Assembly (NCBI GenBank): GCA_035578155.1
Contig: JAPWDM010000008.1
Location: forward strand, 20,556,598-20,620,597
DNA: 64,000 bases
Source of the DNA: Brachynemurus nebulosus
Taxonomy: Eukaryota > Arthropoda > Insecta > Neuroptera > Myrmeleontidae
Direction of reading: 5' to 3'
Shown: positions 10,626-20,765 of the stretch, piece by piece
Layout: each line of letters starts with the position of its first letter
Numbering within the stretch: the stretch's first letter is position 1
Notes under the pieces: model-generated
Database searches by the model: none
What the model was told of the DNA's origin: nothing
What the model saw: only the letters and a program-made list of their open reading frames with translations
Program-made: the position numbers and the translations under genes

Positions 10626-12193
10626 GGGGGACCACTAGTGTGACCGCTTGAAAAAAAGGTGATTTTTGGGAATTTTTTTAAAGGAAACTACTGTATGGAA
10701 TGTTTTAATATTTTAAGGATATATTCGTTGATGTATAATAAATTAATGGTAAAATTTTCGGACCAAAAAATTGAAAATTCAGTGAGTTATTCGCGATCTT
10801 CCAAGACTCCAAAAAAAAGTTCCCCTACTGCTGCAGTGATAGCGACCTTCACAGTGCCTGAAATTAAAAAAAAAAACACAAAGCCTATTAAACTAGAAGG
10901 TATTTCCCGTGCCATGAACCTCAATTGAAAAGAAAAGTTGAAATTTAACAAAATGGCGGAGTTTAAAAAAAAAGTGTCAAAATTTGCGTGAAAATTTGAT
11001 CATTTTCGGCTTGCAAAATTACATTTTTTTATTCAATCGACTGGAGGTTCATGGCACGAAGGAACATATATAAAAGAAGCTGCAATAAGAATCAACTCGA
11101 TCGGATAATTTGTCTTCGAGTTATAACTGCAGCAAATTTGAAAAATGTAGTTTTTCGTTATCGTACCTTTTAGTTTTTGTTGCAATCGGGCCATTTGTTT
11201 GGACACAAGTTGTTAACGAGGCCAGTAAACCAAAGCAAACAACCAAAAAATATCGACGATTTACTAATTCATACTTTCTGCTGACTCTAATAAAAATGAC
11301 GTGATTATGTGGGTTAAACGATTAATATAAAAAGAATTGTAAAATGATAATCAAGGAGAGTAGTCGGGGTAGTCGGGGAGAAGGCAAGTCAAGTATGGAG
11401 CGGTATAGAGCATTGGAGCTGGAGGCTAGTTGCTAGCAGGGGGATGGGCTACTCAGGGTAATTTAACATACTCAAGGTTGTAATTGGGAAGTTTGTTTTG
11501 GTAGCCAATAACAAGGACTTGTAACTAAACCACGGAAATAACTTGTGTCCAGGTGAGTCCTTATTCTTTCACTTTTTCTATCTTTTGTTTATATATGTAT
11601 ATCTGTCCTTTTTTGGGGAAGCAATTACCATTTTCTTTTATAACTTACATTCATGTTCCTATTTTTGTGTAACTATTATTTATTTGTTTTTGTTAATAAA
11701 ATTGTTAAATTGAAACCATTATTTTATTGAGTGAAAAGTGATCACCCTTAAATTTCCCGCAAATCTACCGTAGTGATCAGGAGTTCGAACCCAGACCTTT
11801 CTGTGGGGTTTTCAACGCTACCAATAACATCAATTTACCCCCTACAGAAAAGGTCCGTACCTCCGTCGTTACATTTTAATCACTGAGATTTTTTACTAAA
11901 ACTTATACGATGTACTCACTACAACGGTCATAGTAAAACTAGATGAGTCGTTTAAATGTGCTTCTTCACACCACGTGACTGGCAGCCACATCCAGAAACT
12001 CCCGAACTACTAACCTTCATACATTTCTCAATACCTCAAAGTTAATAATGAAAATCAGAATCCACTCTTCGGATGGCTGTAACTCAAAAACTATTTGAGA
12101 TATGCACTTGAAATTTTAGTATATTATTTTTAAAGGTATAGAACTATAGACTATCGAACGATGCAAAAAAAAATGTCACACTAGTGACCCCCC
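10626..12193. mobile_element. TTAA-flanked TIR element (piggyBac-type target)
   Basis: Exact TTAA lies at 10622-10625 and 12194-12197. The ends are GGGGGACCACTAGTGTGAC and, inverted, GGGGGGTCACTAGTGTGAC. TTAA duplication is the hallmark of piggyBac-type transposition, so the element is assigned there by target site, not by transposase. Internally CGTGCCATGAACCTC (about 10908) is mirrored by GAGGTTCATGGCACG (about 11045). Frames at 10659-10928 and 11110-11304 lack recognisable domains. A segment at 11340-11560, less AT-rich than the rest, could be captured sequence. Confidence 0.75.
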
Positions 12194-12400
12194 TTAAGAT
12201 CCTGTCGGTATTTGTTTTGCTCAAAAAGGCCTGTTTTGATAATTTGTCACATTTTCACGTTCAAACACGTGTGAAAAAATGATTACATAACCATTAACTA
12301 CAAATGTAATGTAACAGTTTACAAACGTGTTGCAAACACACGCTTGCATTACACGTGCTTGCAAGTATCTTATTATAACTCCAGCTTTAGTTCTTAAGTG

Positions 12401-13420
12401 AGATTAAAATCTGACTTTCAAAACAATTCAAACGTCTTTTAGTTTGAAAAAATTTCTATAATCAGTTTTTTTTTCAAATCCCATTTTTGTTGGATTAAAA
12501 TTTTCATTTTCAACATTCCGGTATATTTTTTTTTTGCCTCGCCAGAGGTGGAATGAGAGAAGAAAGATTGGGTAGATAAACATCAAAACAAATCACTGTT
12601 TCAGTACCTCTACACACCTTTACTCACCCCTCAACCCCAACTATTCTAACACCTACCTGGGTGCTACCTACCTGTACCTACATAGTAAAAAAGCTGATTA
12701 TGGGTAATAAGGTTGGTTGGTGGTTTATTATTCGTTTGTTCAGTGTGATTTTCTTTTGAACGACGCAAAAAAATTGCTTTTCACCATTTTTCTTCTTTTT
12801 TTTTTGTTTTTTCAAACTAATTACCAAGTTTAATTTATGTCGTGTTTATTTAACGCGTTTTAAAATAAATTGTTTGAAGGTAGAAAAAAAATAAAAACCT
12901 TTTAAAATAATTAAGGAAATAAAAATGAGTTTATTTTAGCCGCGCTTGTAAGCGATAATTTTAAATGTTACAAAGATATAGAACAAAATATTACATTGTT
13001 GCAAATTAAATGGCAGATAGTTTACATCGTGCGATCCCCGAATCCTAAAAATGTCGTCCATGTTATTAGGTCGTCTATCATTTCAAATTCATGGAAGCAT
13101 AATTATGTATTAAAGATTTTTTAAAATTTTTCTATCTATTAGTTCTGGTAAGATTTATCAGAAAAAGGCATTTTTCTTGATCTGGTTTACTGAATCTTGA
13201 TATTGTTCTTATATATTATCAAAATCCAACTGCAGGTAAAAATGAGTGAGTAATTTCAAAGTTTACGACAACCTGCATGAAAAATATTAGAAAAATTAAA
13301 AATTAAAAGAAAATTTTTCTACATGTTTCAATCATTTAAATGATCATCTTCAGGAAATCAAAAAACTCAATTGTGAAACAACTGAGAAATAAGAAAAACA
13401 TCAAAAGAACATAACCTTTA
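12401..13420. other. Non-coding interval
   Basis: Nothing recognised. Homopolymer T runs occur at 12470 and 12790, and short ACCTACCTGGG/GTACCTACC pieces at 12650-12685. Confidence 0.4.
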
Positions 13421-13422
13421 AC

Positions 13423-13745
13423 CCTTTTAAACAAACCATATGGTAAAATTTTTTTGTCTCAAAATGCCGGCCTTATTACTGCCAAGTGATAAGTACAATA
13501 GATAAGGCTACAAAAAAAGAAAAAGAAAAAAATTAAAGATCCCAACATTAAAAAAGTGAACCCTAGGAATTTATAAAAAATAAATTTTACTAAACTATGT
13601 TGATAAAATTGAACATTATTTAGAATTATACCGTATTGTCATAGATGGCGGCACCTGTACCAGTGGATATGTACATATGACAGCATTTTGAGCCGCCATA
13701 TTGCAGGACGAGTTAACTCGTCTTAATCATTTAAAGAGTTAAAAT
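13423..13745. repeat. GACGAGTTAACTCGTC repeat, copy 1 (uninterrupted)
   Basis: This 320-bp block is the reverse-oriented relative of 42163-42952. It ends in the palindrome GACGAGTTAACTCGTC followed by TTAATCATTTAAAGAGTTAA and carries ATGGCGGC and GCCGCCAT, also inverted to each other. At the position where the other copy has a 443-bp hAT insertion, this copy reads straight through and so provides the empty site. Confidence 0.8.
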
Positions 13746-14021
13746 CAATTGGATGTCAAACTGAATGTCAAATTCTTTTATAATCTCGTATTTTTATTTA
13801 TTTACATTTTTTAACTTACCAATGTATAGTATAACATATTCTACTTATCATGTAATATGATATGAAAGTAATATGATTTTCTTAATTAAAGCGTAAAATT
13901 TTCATTTTTGACATCAAAATATCAAAAATCAATGTGACTAAAGTAGTTCTGTTCCATTTTCTCAATTTTTCCCACAAAAAAAAATTTTTTAATAACTTAA
14001 TTTTTTTCTGTTTTCTTACAG

Positions 14022-14381
14022 GTATCAATTCGTTACAAATCAAAGAACTCAAAGTGCCTGATGTGATTAAATTCGGAACAAAAAGTGAACTCATACTCGA
14101 TTGTGATTACGATATCGACAACAATGCGGAGGGGTTGGTGGTGAAATGGTTCTACGACGATACACAACAAATTTATCAATGGATACAGCACAACAAGCCG
14201 CAAGACAGTGGTCGACTGAAGGGTAAAATTGACTTAAACTACAAGGCGTCGAATGAGACGAATAAAATGTATCGCGCGTTACATATTAAACGTATAGACC
14301 CAAATTTGACCGGGAATTATACGTGTGTTGTGTCGACATTCTCCGATGAGGTACGGGATACGAAACGAATGGTAATATTCG
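14022..14381 (+). CDS. Ig-superfamily surface protein, exon with first Ig domain
   Basis: Internal coding exon of 120 codons with acceptor TTTCTTACAG and donor GGTGAGTA; both flanking introns are phase 1. It encodes one V-like immunoglobulin domain: Cys at exon residue 27 (ILDCDYD), the core Trp at 42 (VVKWFY) and the second Cys at 101 within NLTGNYTCVV. Three N-glycosylation sequons (NET at 77, NLT at 94, NYT at 98) point to an extracellular protein. Its YQWI and KPQ strings and its ending KRMVIF resemble insect beaten-path-like or otherwise uncharacterised Ig proteins; I cannot name the orthologue. It splices in frame to 39607 across a 25-kb intron, completing an Asp codon. An open frame continuing upstream to 13934 is intron read-through. 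The signal-peptide exon was not found. Confidence 0.9.
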
Positions 14382-14520
14382 GTGAGTATATTCTTTTAAC
14401 ATTTATAAATAAGTAGGTATATTAATATTGGTGGCAGTGCTGGTAAGAGAGAAGATATTTTGATTTCGAATAAATTATGGTGAAAGCATTGGAGATCATA
14501 GTATGAAATTTATTTTATTA

Positions 14521-15522
14521 CCGTAAAACCGTCTAGACCCGGACACTTTTTTACATTTTTTGGTATAGTTTTATGTTTATACATGTTTCCTTCATAGATA
14601 TCACCAATAAAAGTATTATCATTAGAAAGAGCGTATATTATTTGTTATATTCCTGACCCATTTGTTTCATTAAAAGTAAAAATAAAAAAAAAAAATTAGT
14701 AAGTGTCCGGGTCTACACCCCAAATCCGTCTTGACCCGGAAACTTACTTAAATAATGTAATAACATGCAAACTAACCTCTCCCGTCGGGTTTAGGATAGT
14801 GTTTTATATCGTCTGATGTCTTTGAACCTGTCAAAGACTTCAAAATATTTTGTGGGAAGGGGGAGGGGGCAATGCATAGCATGCCCCTCTATAAAGTAAA
14901 CATACGATATGACACCAGAAGGAGGCATAAACCGCGTAATTTTGGGGGGAATATTAGAGTATGGACAGTGGGAGTTACAACTGGTGCGAATCGCGCCCAT
15001 AGTGTAATAAACTGATGTGTCCGGGTCTAAACGGATATACATATATAGAATGTATTTTTTTATATATACATCGATAAAATTCTGAACACATACATGTCAA
15101 AACTAAAACAATATAACAATTATGACGAAAATTACATGTCTAAGTTAGACACACATTTCATTTCTTTGAAAAACTGTAGGATAGTAATCCTGTAAAATGG
15201 GAAACCGTAGTTTTTATTAAGTATGAAAAACATACCCACTTTCAATTTATTAGTAAACAAATGGTTCAATCAAGTAGTTAAGGGAAAACAGCACTGTGAC
15301 GCCGCAAAAAATTGACAATTTTAGCGAATTCTTTTTGCAAATGTGAGTTAATATATGAGGATCGAATTAAAAAGACTTTAATGAGTAATTGGTACTGCTG
15401 TTTAGAGGATATTTTTCTCTCTCTAATGACGTCAAGAACAAATGTTTATTGTTGCAGGTTAATGTAGAAATTATTTAATTTGAAGATTGGTGCAAAATGT
15501 CCGGGTCTAGAAAGTTTTACGG
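14521..15522. mobile_element. TA-flanked 1.0-kb element with GTCCGGGTCT motifs
   Basis: Flanked by TA on both sides (14519-14520 and 15523-15524). The ends are CCGTAAAACCGTCTAGACCC and, inverted, CCGTAAAACTTTCTAGACCC. The motif GTCCGGGTCT or its complement appears at five places: both ends, near 14703, near 14730 and near 15018. A minus-strand frame at 14791-15042 has no recognised domain. A Tc1/mariner-type non-autonomous element is likely. It sits in the first large intron of the Ig gene. Confidence 0.8.
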
Positions 15523-15524
15523 TA

Positions 15525-15834
15525 CTTATTTTGAAAAACCGTATATTATACACCTCCGACAGAAAATTTAAGACATGCAATGAAAACTTTAATTTAAACA
15601 ACGTTGTGTATACGATTTGACTACACATTTGGCTTCAAATCCATGCACTTGTTTAGATTATTTAGGCATTTCTTTGACGCTCACGTCATATCAAAGTGTG
15701 AAAGTGAATATTCTCTATTTTTTTAGAAATTGAAATACAATTTTTTTAATAGATAAAAAATGTTTGCTCTTAATTAACGTTTCTAACATATTAAATAACA
15801 TATTATTAGCCGAAAAATTTCCGTACGATTATTA
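15525..15834. other. Intronic DNA, nothing recognised
   Basis: AT-rich intron sequence between two transposons. Confidence 0.4.
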
Positions 15835-16641
15835 CACGGAGAGAAAATTCCTATAAAAATTACTGTGCTCAGCACTACAATCGACGTGTAAAAGGCGAAC
15901 ATATTCAATTCTGTAAGGTAAAAATATAAAGATTATAATTAATCATAAAAAATTTAAAGGATGGAATGTTCTTTTCGTAATATTATCTCCGTAAAATTTG
16001 TAAAACAGCACAGTAAAAAGTTCCATTACCGACAAAAAAATAATTTTTAATTGTTTTTATTAAAAAAATTACCATGCTAACATGCTAATAATAGAAAGAA
16101 AAAAAACAGAAAGAAGGTTGGTTGTGTTGGGAACGCTGTAATGAAATGTACCTCAATCAGCGAGTTACATGCGAACCATAGGTGTGGACTGTGGAAGAAA
16201 CTTTGTCAGACAGTTCGCACCAAGCACCTTTATTTATCAGACTGTGTTACAAGCAGCTAGCACAACTTGTAGTCAGTTTCTTTTACACTCTCTTAGGATG
16301 ATGTCATCGTTTAATTCATCTTTTTGTTATTTACCTATCTTTAGTATATGTATTAGAATAAATTGTTGGCAATCATTTTTGTATACATGTTTTTACAGGT
16401 ACAGTGCAACCAACATAAGGTCGCTGTCAGATGCGCAAATGAAAGAGTACGACAACAAGAATTAAACTATAATATATATGCATAAGAGTGTGATAAAAGT
16501 TGTGTTAGTAGCACCACATTAAATTTTACCATGCTAGCACATATTTTTTATTTTGGTCGTCGATCGCGCACGGATTATAGGGGAGCATGGTAATTTTTCT
16601 GAAATTTTCTCTACAAAAATTATAGGATTTTTTTCTCCGTG
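15835..16641. mobile_element. TA-flanked TIR element CACGGAGAG, copy 2
   Basis: Copy of 7687-8501 in the same orientation, flanked by TA on each side. The ends CACGGAGAGAAAATTCC and, inverted, CACGGAGAAAAAAATCC agree better here than in copy 1, so this copy is a better guide to the intact termini. Its internal open frame (16169-16465) is shifted relative to copy 1, arguing against a conserved protein. Confidence 0.85.
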
Positions 16642-17640
16642 TAGCTACGAAGTTATGAACAGTCAAAGTTTAGTGTGTGCTCTACTCTTTGAATTATTAT
16701 AACTCGGTTAAAAATTGTCGCACAGCGATGAAAAAAAACGAAATTTAAGGAAAAAAAGTGATCTTTTTGAATATAATATTAAAATTAGTTGAAAAAAATT
16801 CTTCGAACTAATAGTGAGTTTTGAAATTCCATTTTAAATTCTTATATCAAGTTTTTTTTTTTAATCATAAATCAAAAACAGTAAAACATAAAAAGATTTT
16901 AAGGAAATATTCTGAAAGTAGAAATTTTAAACTTTCATTCTGTTTCAAAATCAACGCTCTCTCATTTTTTTTGCCGAATTTGCAGGGACTTAAACATAAA
17001 ACACTATTTTTATAAAGACCTAAAATCACCAAAAAGTTTAGAACCATATCTAATAGTATTGCATATATTTTTTCGTTCTATTACTTCGGCTTGCTGATTA
17101 GCTTAAAGACGGGAGCGAAAGTATTTTTAGTCCTTTGTGACTCCCAATTATGAGGGATTAAAATATGTATTTTAGTCCCGGAGTTGCAAAATAGTATATT
17201 ATACACCAAGGAGCTAATGTGTGGCTTTTGATACCGACTGTAAAGTTTGTTACCTGAGGATCTGCGATTATTTTATTTACTTATTTGAGTGGATAGAAAA
17301 GGTGAAAACCTTGGTTTACTGATTTCTGCTTACAGTGAATGTCAACCCCAAATGATAGACACTCGACAAATAAATGCTAAGGACTAACGAATCCTCAAAA
17401 GTGAATTGTAAAGCCTGTTAAAAGCACACATACAAGCATTTCTCTCGATTTCTGTGTCCCCATATATTATTCATCGTGTAAATTATTAAGTTATTATTAA
17501 AATAACTTGATTAGACTTGATGACGTCTTAAAACACGAATGACGTCAACAGTTCAATAATAAATATAATTCGACAACCAGAAAAACAAAAGGAAAAACAT
17601 TTGCAAAATTATAATTACATATTGCAATAAATTAGTCGGT
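16642..17640. other. Intronic DNA with decayed repeat at 17095-17215
   Basis: Around 17105-17215, GACGGGAGCGAAAGTATTTT through TTTTAGTCCC recalls 37560-37640 (TTTTAGTCCCAAGGAACTAA), suggesting fragments of one interspersed repeat. Nothing else is supported. Confidence 0.35.
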
Positions 17641-17644
17641 ATTA

Positions 17645-17720
17645 TAGAATTATAAAAAATTCGTCAAGTGCGTGTTTGACACGCATTAAGTTAGGGCCCC
17701 CCAGTAGTTAGTCTTTCGCA
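17645..17720 (+). repeat. SINE-like module fragment, copy 2
   Basis: AAAAAATTCGTCAAGTGCG followed by GACACGCATTAAGTTAGG matches the minus-strand sequence at 20300-20385 and 7395-7440 and the plus-strand sequence at 47130-47175. The tRNA A-box part is lost, leaving only this conserved leader. Confidence 0.5.
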
Positions 17721-18115
17721 ATTTTCGGAGTAAACTGTATAAAGCATTTAACGTAGTTGCTCCGAGATAGTCAGGTACAAAAGTATATCTCAAAAAAAAT
17801 TTTTTTTATCAAAAATTAGATAATGTAATTAATATTATTCAGTTATTATATTTGTATACCACTTGTTTTTTTGAATTTCCGCGCGCTTATGTTGTAGCTA
17901 TTTAAAAGCATTTTTAAAAAAGCGTTGCAAAAACGTTGTAAAATGATGTTTTTAAATTATATTTTAAAAACGGCATAGTAAATAATTATTATTTTTTTAT
18001 TAAATATGGTTTGTAATTTTGTATTTTATAGCATATTAAATTTTTATCAGGTTCCTTTGACACATTTTCATTTTACTCAAAAAAAATCGTGTGAATATGT
18101 CAACTTTCCATAAGA
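17721..18115. other. Intronic DNA, nothing recognised
   Basis: AT-rich intron with poly-A and poly-T runs near 17790. Confidence 0.4.
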
Positions 18116-18480
18116 CTCCTTTTAAAATTACAAAACTTTGAAATCGTTTTTCTCAAATTTGGGGTACTCAATTTTTTTTTCGGTAAGGGCTCGTATTATT
18201 AATATTAAATAAAATAAATATCTAGAGAAGTTTAATATTAATAGATTTGAGCGTTACTTTATGGTATTCCATATTTGTAAATAATATACAAATACTTTAC
18301 TTTGCAAAATACCACTTTTATTTTTGAAACTGTGACAATATTGTTTCGAACCGTTCGTTCATTTTCAAACAGAATAAATTCTGTTTACTAGAGAATTTTA
18401 ACGAAACTTTACTAGAGAAGTTTCGTTAAAATCCTTTGAAAAATCGTTTTCCGGAGCAACTACCCCAATTGAGAGATTTT
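18116..18480. repeat. Interspersed repeat with GAGCGTTACTTTATGG block
   Basis: TAGATTTGAGCGTTACTTTA at 18240 also occurs inverted at 31500-31530 and 59210-59245. AACGAAACTT-type strings form a local hairpin near 18390-18430. The left part (AAAACTTTGAAATCGTTTTT onward) is mirrored loosely at 22780-22885. This is one decayed end of a dispersed repeat whose other pieces are scattered in the window. Confidence 0.5.
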
Positions 18481-19040
18481 ACTTCATTGAGAGTAACTGA
18501 AAAAATGTTGAGAAACGCTGCTGTAGATGAGTATTACTGTTCTTCAAGGTAAAAAAATTAACTCTTGGGATGGCAAAAATTTTAATTGTCCAGTTATCTA
18601 AATGAAACCATTCTCGGTCACAATAAGTCTACTCTAGTTACAATAATATCTTATTATTATTCTAATCAATGAAGTCAATTAACTAATTAAATTAATATTT
18701 TTTCCAAAAAATATTATATAATTATCTATAATTCATTTGCAATTATGTAATTGATATGTTCTTATCACGAAACATTTCCTGCTCTAACTTCTAATTCCCA
18801 CGATACAATTTTATACGAACTTACCGTATGCTTACAATATGGGTACTTCGGTGTACAGCAACTTAAAAATTTACGTTTTCGAATTTATTGTAAAAATGTA
18901 TAGCAAAATTCGCATATTTTTATGCCCCAGAACGACATTTTGCTACTTCTTAAAAATGATCGCTGAAAAGTGATTTTGCTTCCGAGACTATTGAAGTAGC
19001 AGAAGAAATCACTTTTAAAATATGAAAATATTAACGCACA
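18481..19040. other. Intronic DNA, nothing recognised
   Basis: AT-rich intron. No gene or strong repeat is visible. Confidence 0.4.
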
Positions 19041-19215
19041 TTTTACATTTTAGAACTTCGTCTGTCTGTCTGTTTGTCCAAAGAACGCATCAAGTGGCAA
19101 ATTTTTAAAAATTGTTCAGTTTGATTCCTAAATGATCCCCTACGAATTTCATCGCAATCAGAGTAATGGTAGCCATGGTGCTACCGTGAAATCCGATTAA
19201 AGTCGATATCTTTCG
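19041..19215. repeat. Possible non-LTR tail-like interspersed repeat
   Basis: The CTGTCTGTCTGTTTGTCC string followed by AAATGATCCCCTACGAATTTC and CGCAATCAGAG resembles a class of arthropod repeats related to RTE-type or Helitron-type 3' sequence, similar in style to 36056-36480. Limits are unknown. Confidence 0.35.
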
Positions 19216-19219
19216 TACC

Positions 19220-20052
19220 CCTAGAATCATACGTACTCGTCAAATTGACGAACAAACTTCTCTACCTGCTCCAATACTACAACTTGTCGTTGCCTGCTTG
19301 CTGTGAAACTTCTGTTATCTAATTTATTTGTTATTATAACACAGCAAACGTATAAATTTCGTTTATAGTTACTGTCGTTTTGTTTATACTGAAATAGGGT
19401 GCGTCAAAAGGACGAGGATGTATGATGAACGTATGTTTTTTTTTTAAGATTTTATACTTTATATATAAAAGTGTTCCTAATTTTCCTAAAATTTATCAAA
19501 GATATGGATGTTGTAATTAATTTATTCAATGATAATGATATTGTGAAAGATGATGACAGCTGTTTGACTTATAGAGACGACATAATACTGAAGTCTTAAT
19601 ATACTGAATCGAAAACTAAAGAATGCGTTTCAAGTGACTTAATAAAAGATTAGTAATTTATTTTGTGGAAAATATTTTAATTTTTATTATTTTTTGAGAC
19701 TTTATTCGAAAAATTACTAAAAAAATTTTAAAAAATTTATGAATGTGCCTAATCAGGAAATAACTACATATCGAGAAATTTCACATTCTGTAAAGTCACA
19801 CCTGTCCACCGACTCATGCTTTGATAAAAAGATTAAAAATTAATAAATATTTATATTAAATAATTTTCCAAATGCAATTTTTTAAAATATTTTGTTAGCT
19901 TTTGTAGTATTGTTATGTAAAAAAATGTTTTTTGCAAATAAACGCTAAAACTCTCCGTAAAAAGTCCATTCGTCAAATTGACGCCGATGTATGATTAACG
20001 TTTCTCGTAGACCAACGTTCTACGAGAAACATTAATCCAACCAATTCTAGGG
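19220..20052 (+). mobile_element. piggyBac-type deletion derivative, copy 1
   Basis: The ends are CCCTAGAATCATACGT and the inverted right end, which reads CCCTAGAATTGG. CCCTAGAA is the terminal sequence style of the canonical piggyBac element. The flanks have decayed (GTAC left, TTAC right) but remain TTAA-like. The subterminal palindromes CGTCAAATTGACG and GCGTCAAAAGGACG recur near both ends. The element is in inverted orientation relative to copy 2 at 20766-22030, 0.7 kb away. It keeps only the beginning of a transposase-like frame. Confidence 0.85.
19504..19599 (+). pseudogene. N-terminal remnant of piggyBac-like transposase
   Basis: A 31-codon frame starting MDVVINLFNDNDIVKDDDS and stopping at TAA lies at the expected place after the left end. 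An acidic, Asp-rich N-terminus is common in piggyBac-family transposases. The same segment is present in inverted copy 2 (around 21690-21745), with substitutions. The internal deletion has removed the catalytic domain. Identification rests on position and acidity, so it is tentative. Confidence 0.5.
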
Positions 20053-20089
20053 TTACTACTAGTCCCATTTCGTTCAAATTTTAAGAGTA

Positions 20090-20385
20090 TTTGGGGATTA
20101 GGCTATATATCAATGGTCCCCTATACATTTTGATTAAACTCTGGGAATGGACTCCTTCCTGGGCGAAATATTGAACTTCGAAATTTATATGTTTCCTATT
20201 ATGACAGTTATGGGCGCTAAACCTCTGATTATTCTGAGACTCTTCCCAAATATACATGTGCATTTTTAGAAAATTGTAGTTTGTACTTAAATGATTATTT
20301 CGAAAGCCGTGAATAACTCTAACCACTGAGCTATCCTAACTTAATGCGTATTCAACACACATTTGGCGAAATTTTTTCCCTTCAT
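20090..20385 (-). repeat. SINE-like repeat with tRNA A-box, best copy
   Basis: Read on the minus strand, ACGCATTAAGTTAGG is followed by ATAGCTCAGTGGTTAGAG, a good match to the A box and D-arm of a tRNA gene. The downstream part toward 20090 is AT-rich. No convincing GGTTCGA-type B box follows at the usual spacing, so either the B box has decayed or this is not a polymerase III SINE. It lies between the two inverted piggyBac-type copies. Confidence 0.5.
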
Positions 20386-20760
20386 TTGATCCAAATTTTT
20401 AGGAACGTTCGGTATATACCGTAATGATCTACATAAATAACAGAAAATAGAATAAAATTCAATTCAGAATGCAAGCAAAATAGTTTAAATTTCATTTTTG
20501 ACATAAATCAAACACAGAATTCACACAACACTCAAGAGATATTTCGGTATTTTACTCGATGCAATACTCGTATATACTATAGTACATATTATATGCATTC
20601 ACTTATATCCACTTACAGTTTACTATAGTTTTGATATATTTGAAACAAATTTTCTCTAAATATAAGCTTGTATATACATATATCTGTGTATTATACTGAC
20701 ATATTATTAGTTAGAAATAACTACTATAGGTTAAATCGACTGAAAATGGTCTGCCGTAGC
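20386..20760. other. AT-rich spacer between piggyBac-type copies
   Basis: Nothing recognised. Confidence 0.4.
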
Positions 20761-20765
20761 ATTAA

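Larger units (their letters stand above)
9200..12400. mobile_element. Outer TIR element with ACGCTTG motifs, twice interrupted
   Basis: GGATACTTGCAAGCGTGTG at about 9242 is answered by CTTGCAAGTATCTTATTATA at about 12360, and ACGCTTG/CAAGCGT recurs next to both ends and again at 10465-10485. Two complete elements (9363-10235 and 10626-12193) lie between the ends. The likely original unit is a motif-rich element of only about 600-700 bp that later took two insertions. Limits are approximate. Confidence 0.5.

Noticed and set aside
11110..11304. Frame with a hydrophobic segment (SYLLVFVAIGPFVW) as a candidate signal-peptide exon of the Ig gene
   Set aside because: It lies inside a TTAA-flanked transposon, has no clear ATG in context and no donor in the required phase could be supported.
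11745..11880. LTR-like end on the minus strand (TGTAACGACGG start) with a GTTCGAACTCC box
   Set aside because: No second LTR, primer-binding site, polypurine tract or coding domain was found, and the block sits inside another element.
13934..14021. Upstream extension of the first Ig exon with a Met start and hydrophobic residues, possible signal peptide
   Set aside because: A strong polypyrimidine tract and AG acceptor at 14021 lie inside it, and the phase-1 acceptor fits the pattern of the downstream introns, so this is intron read-through.
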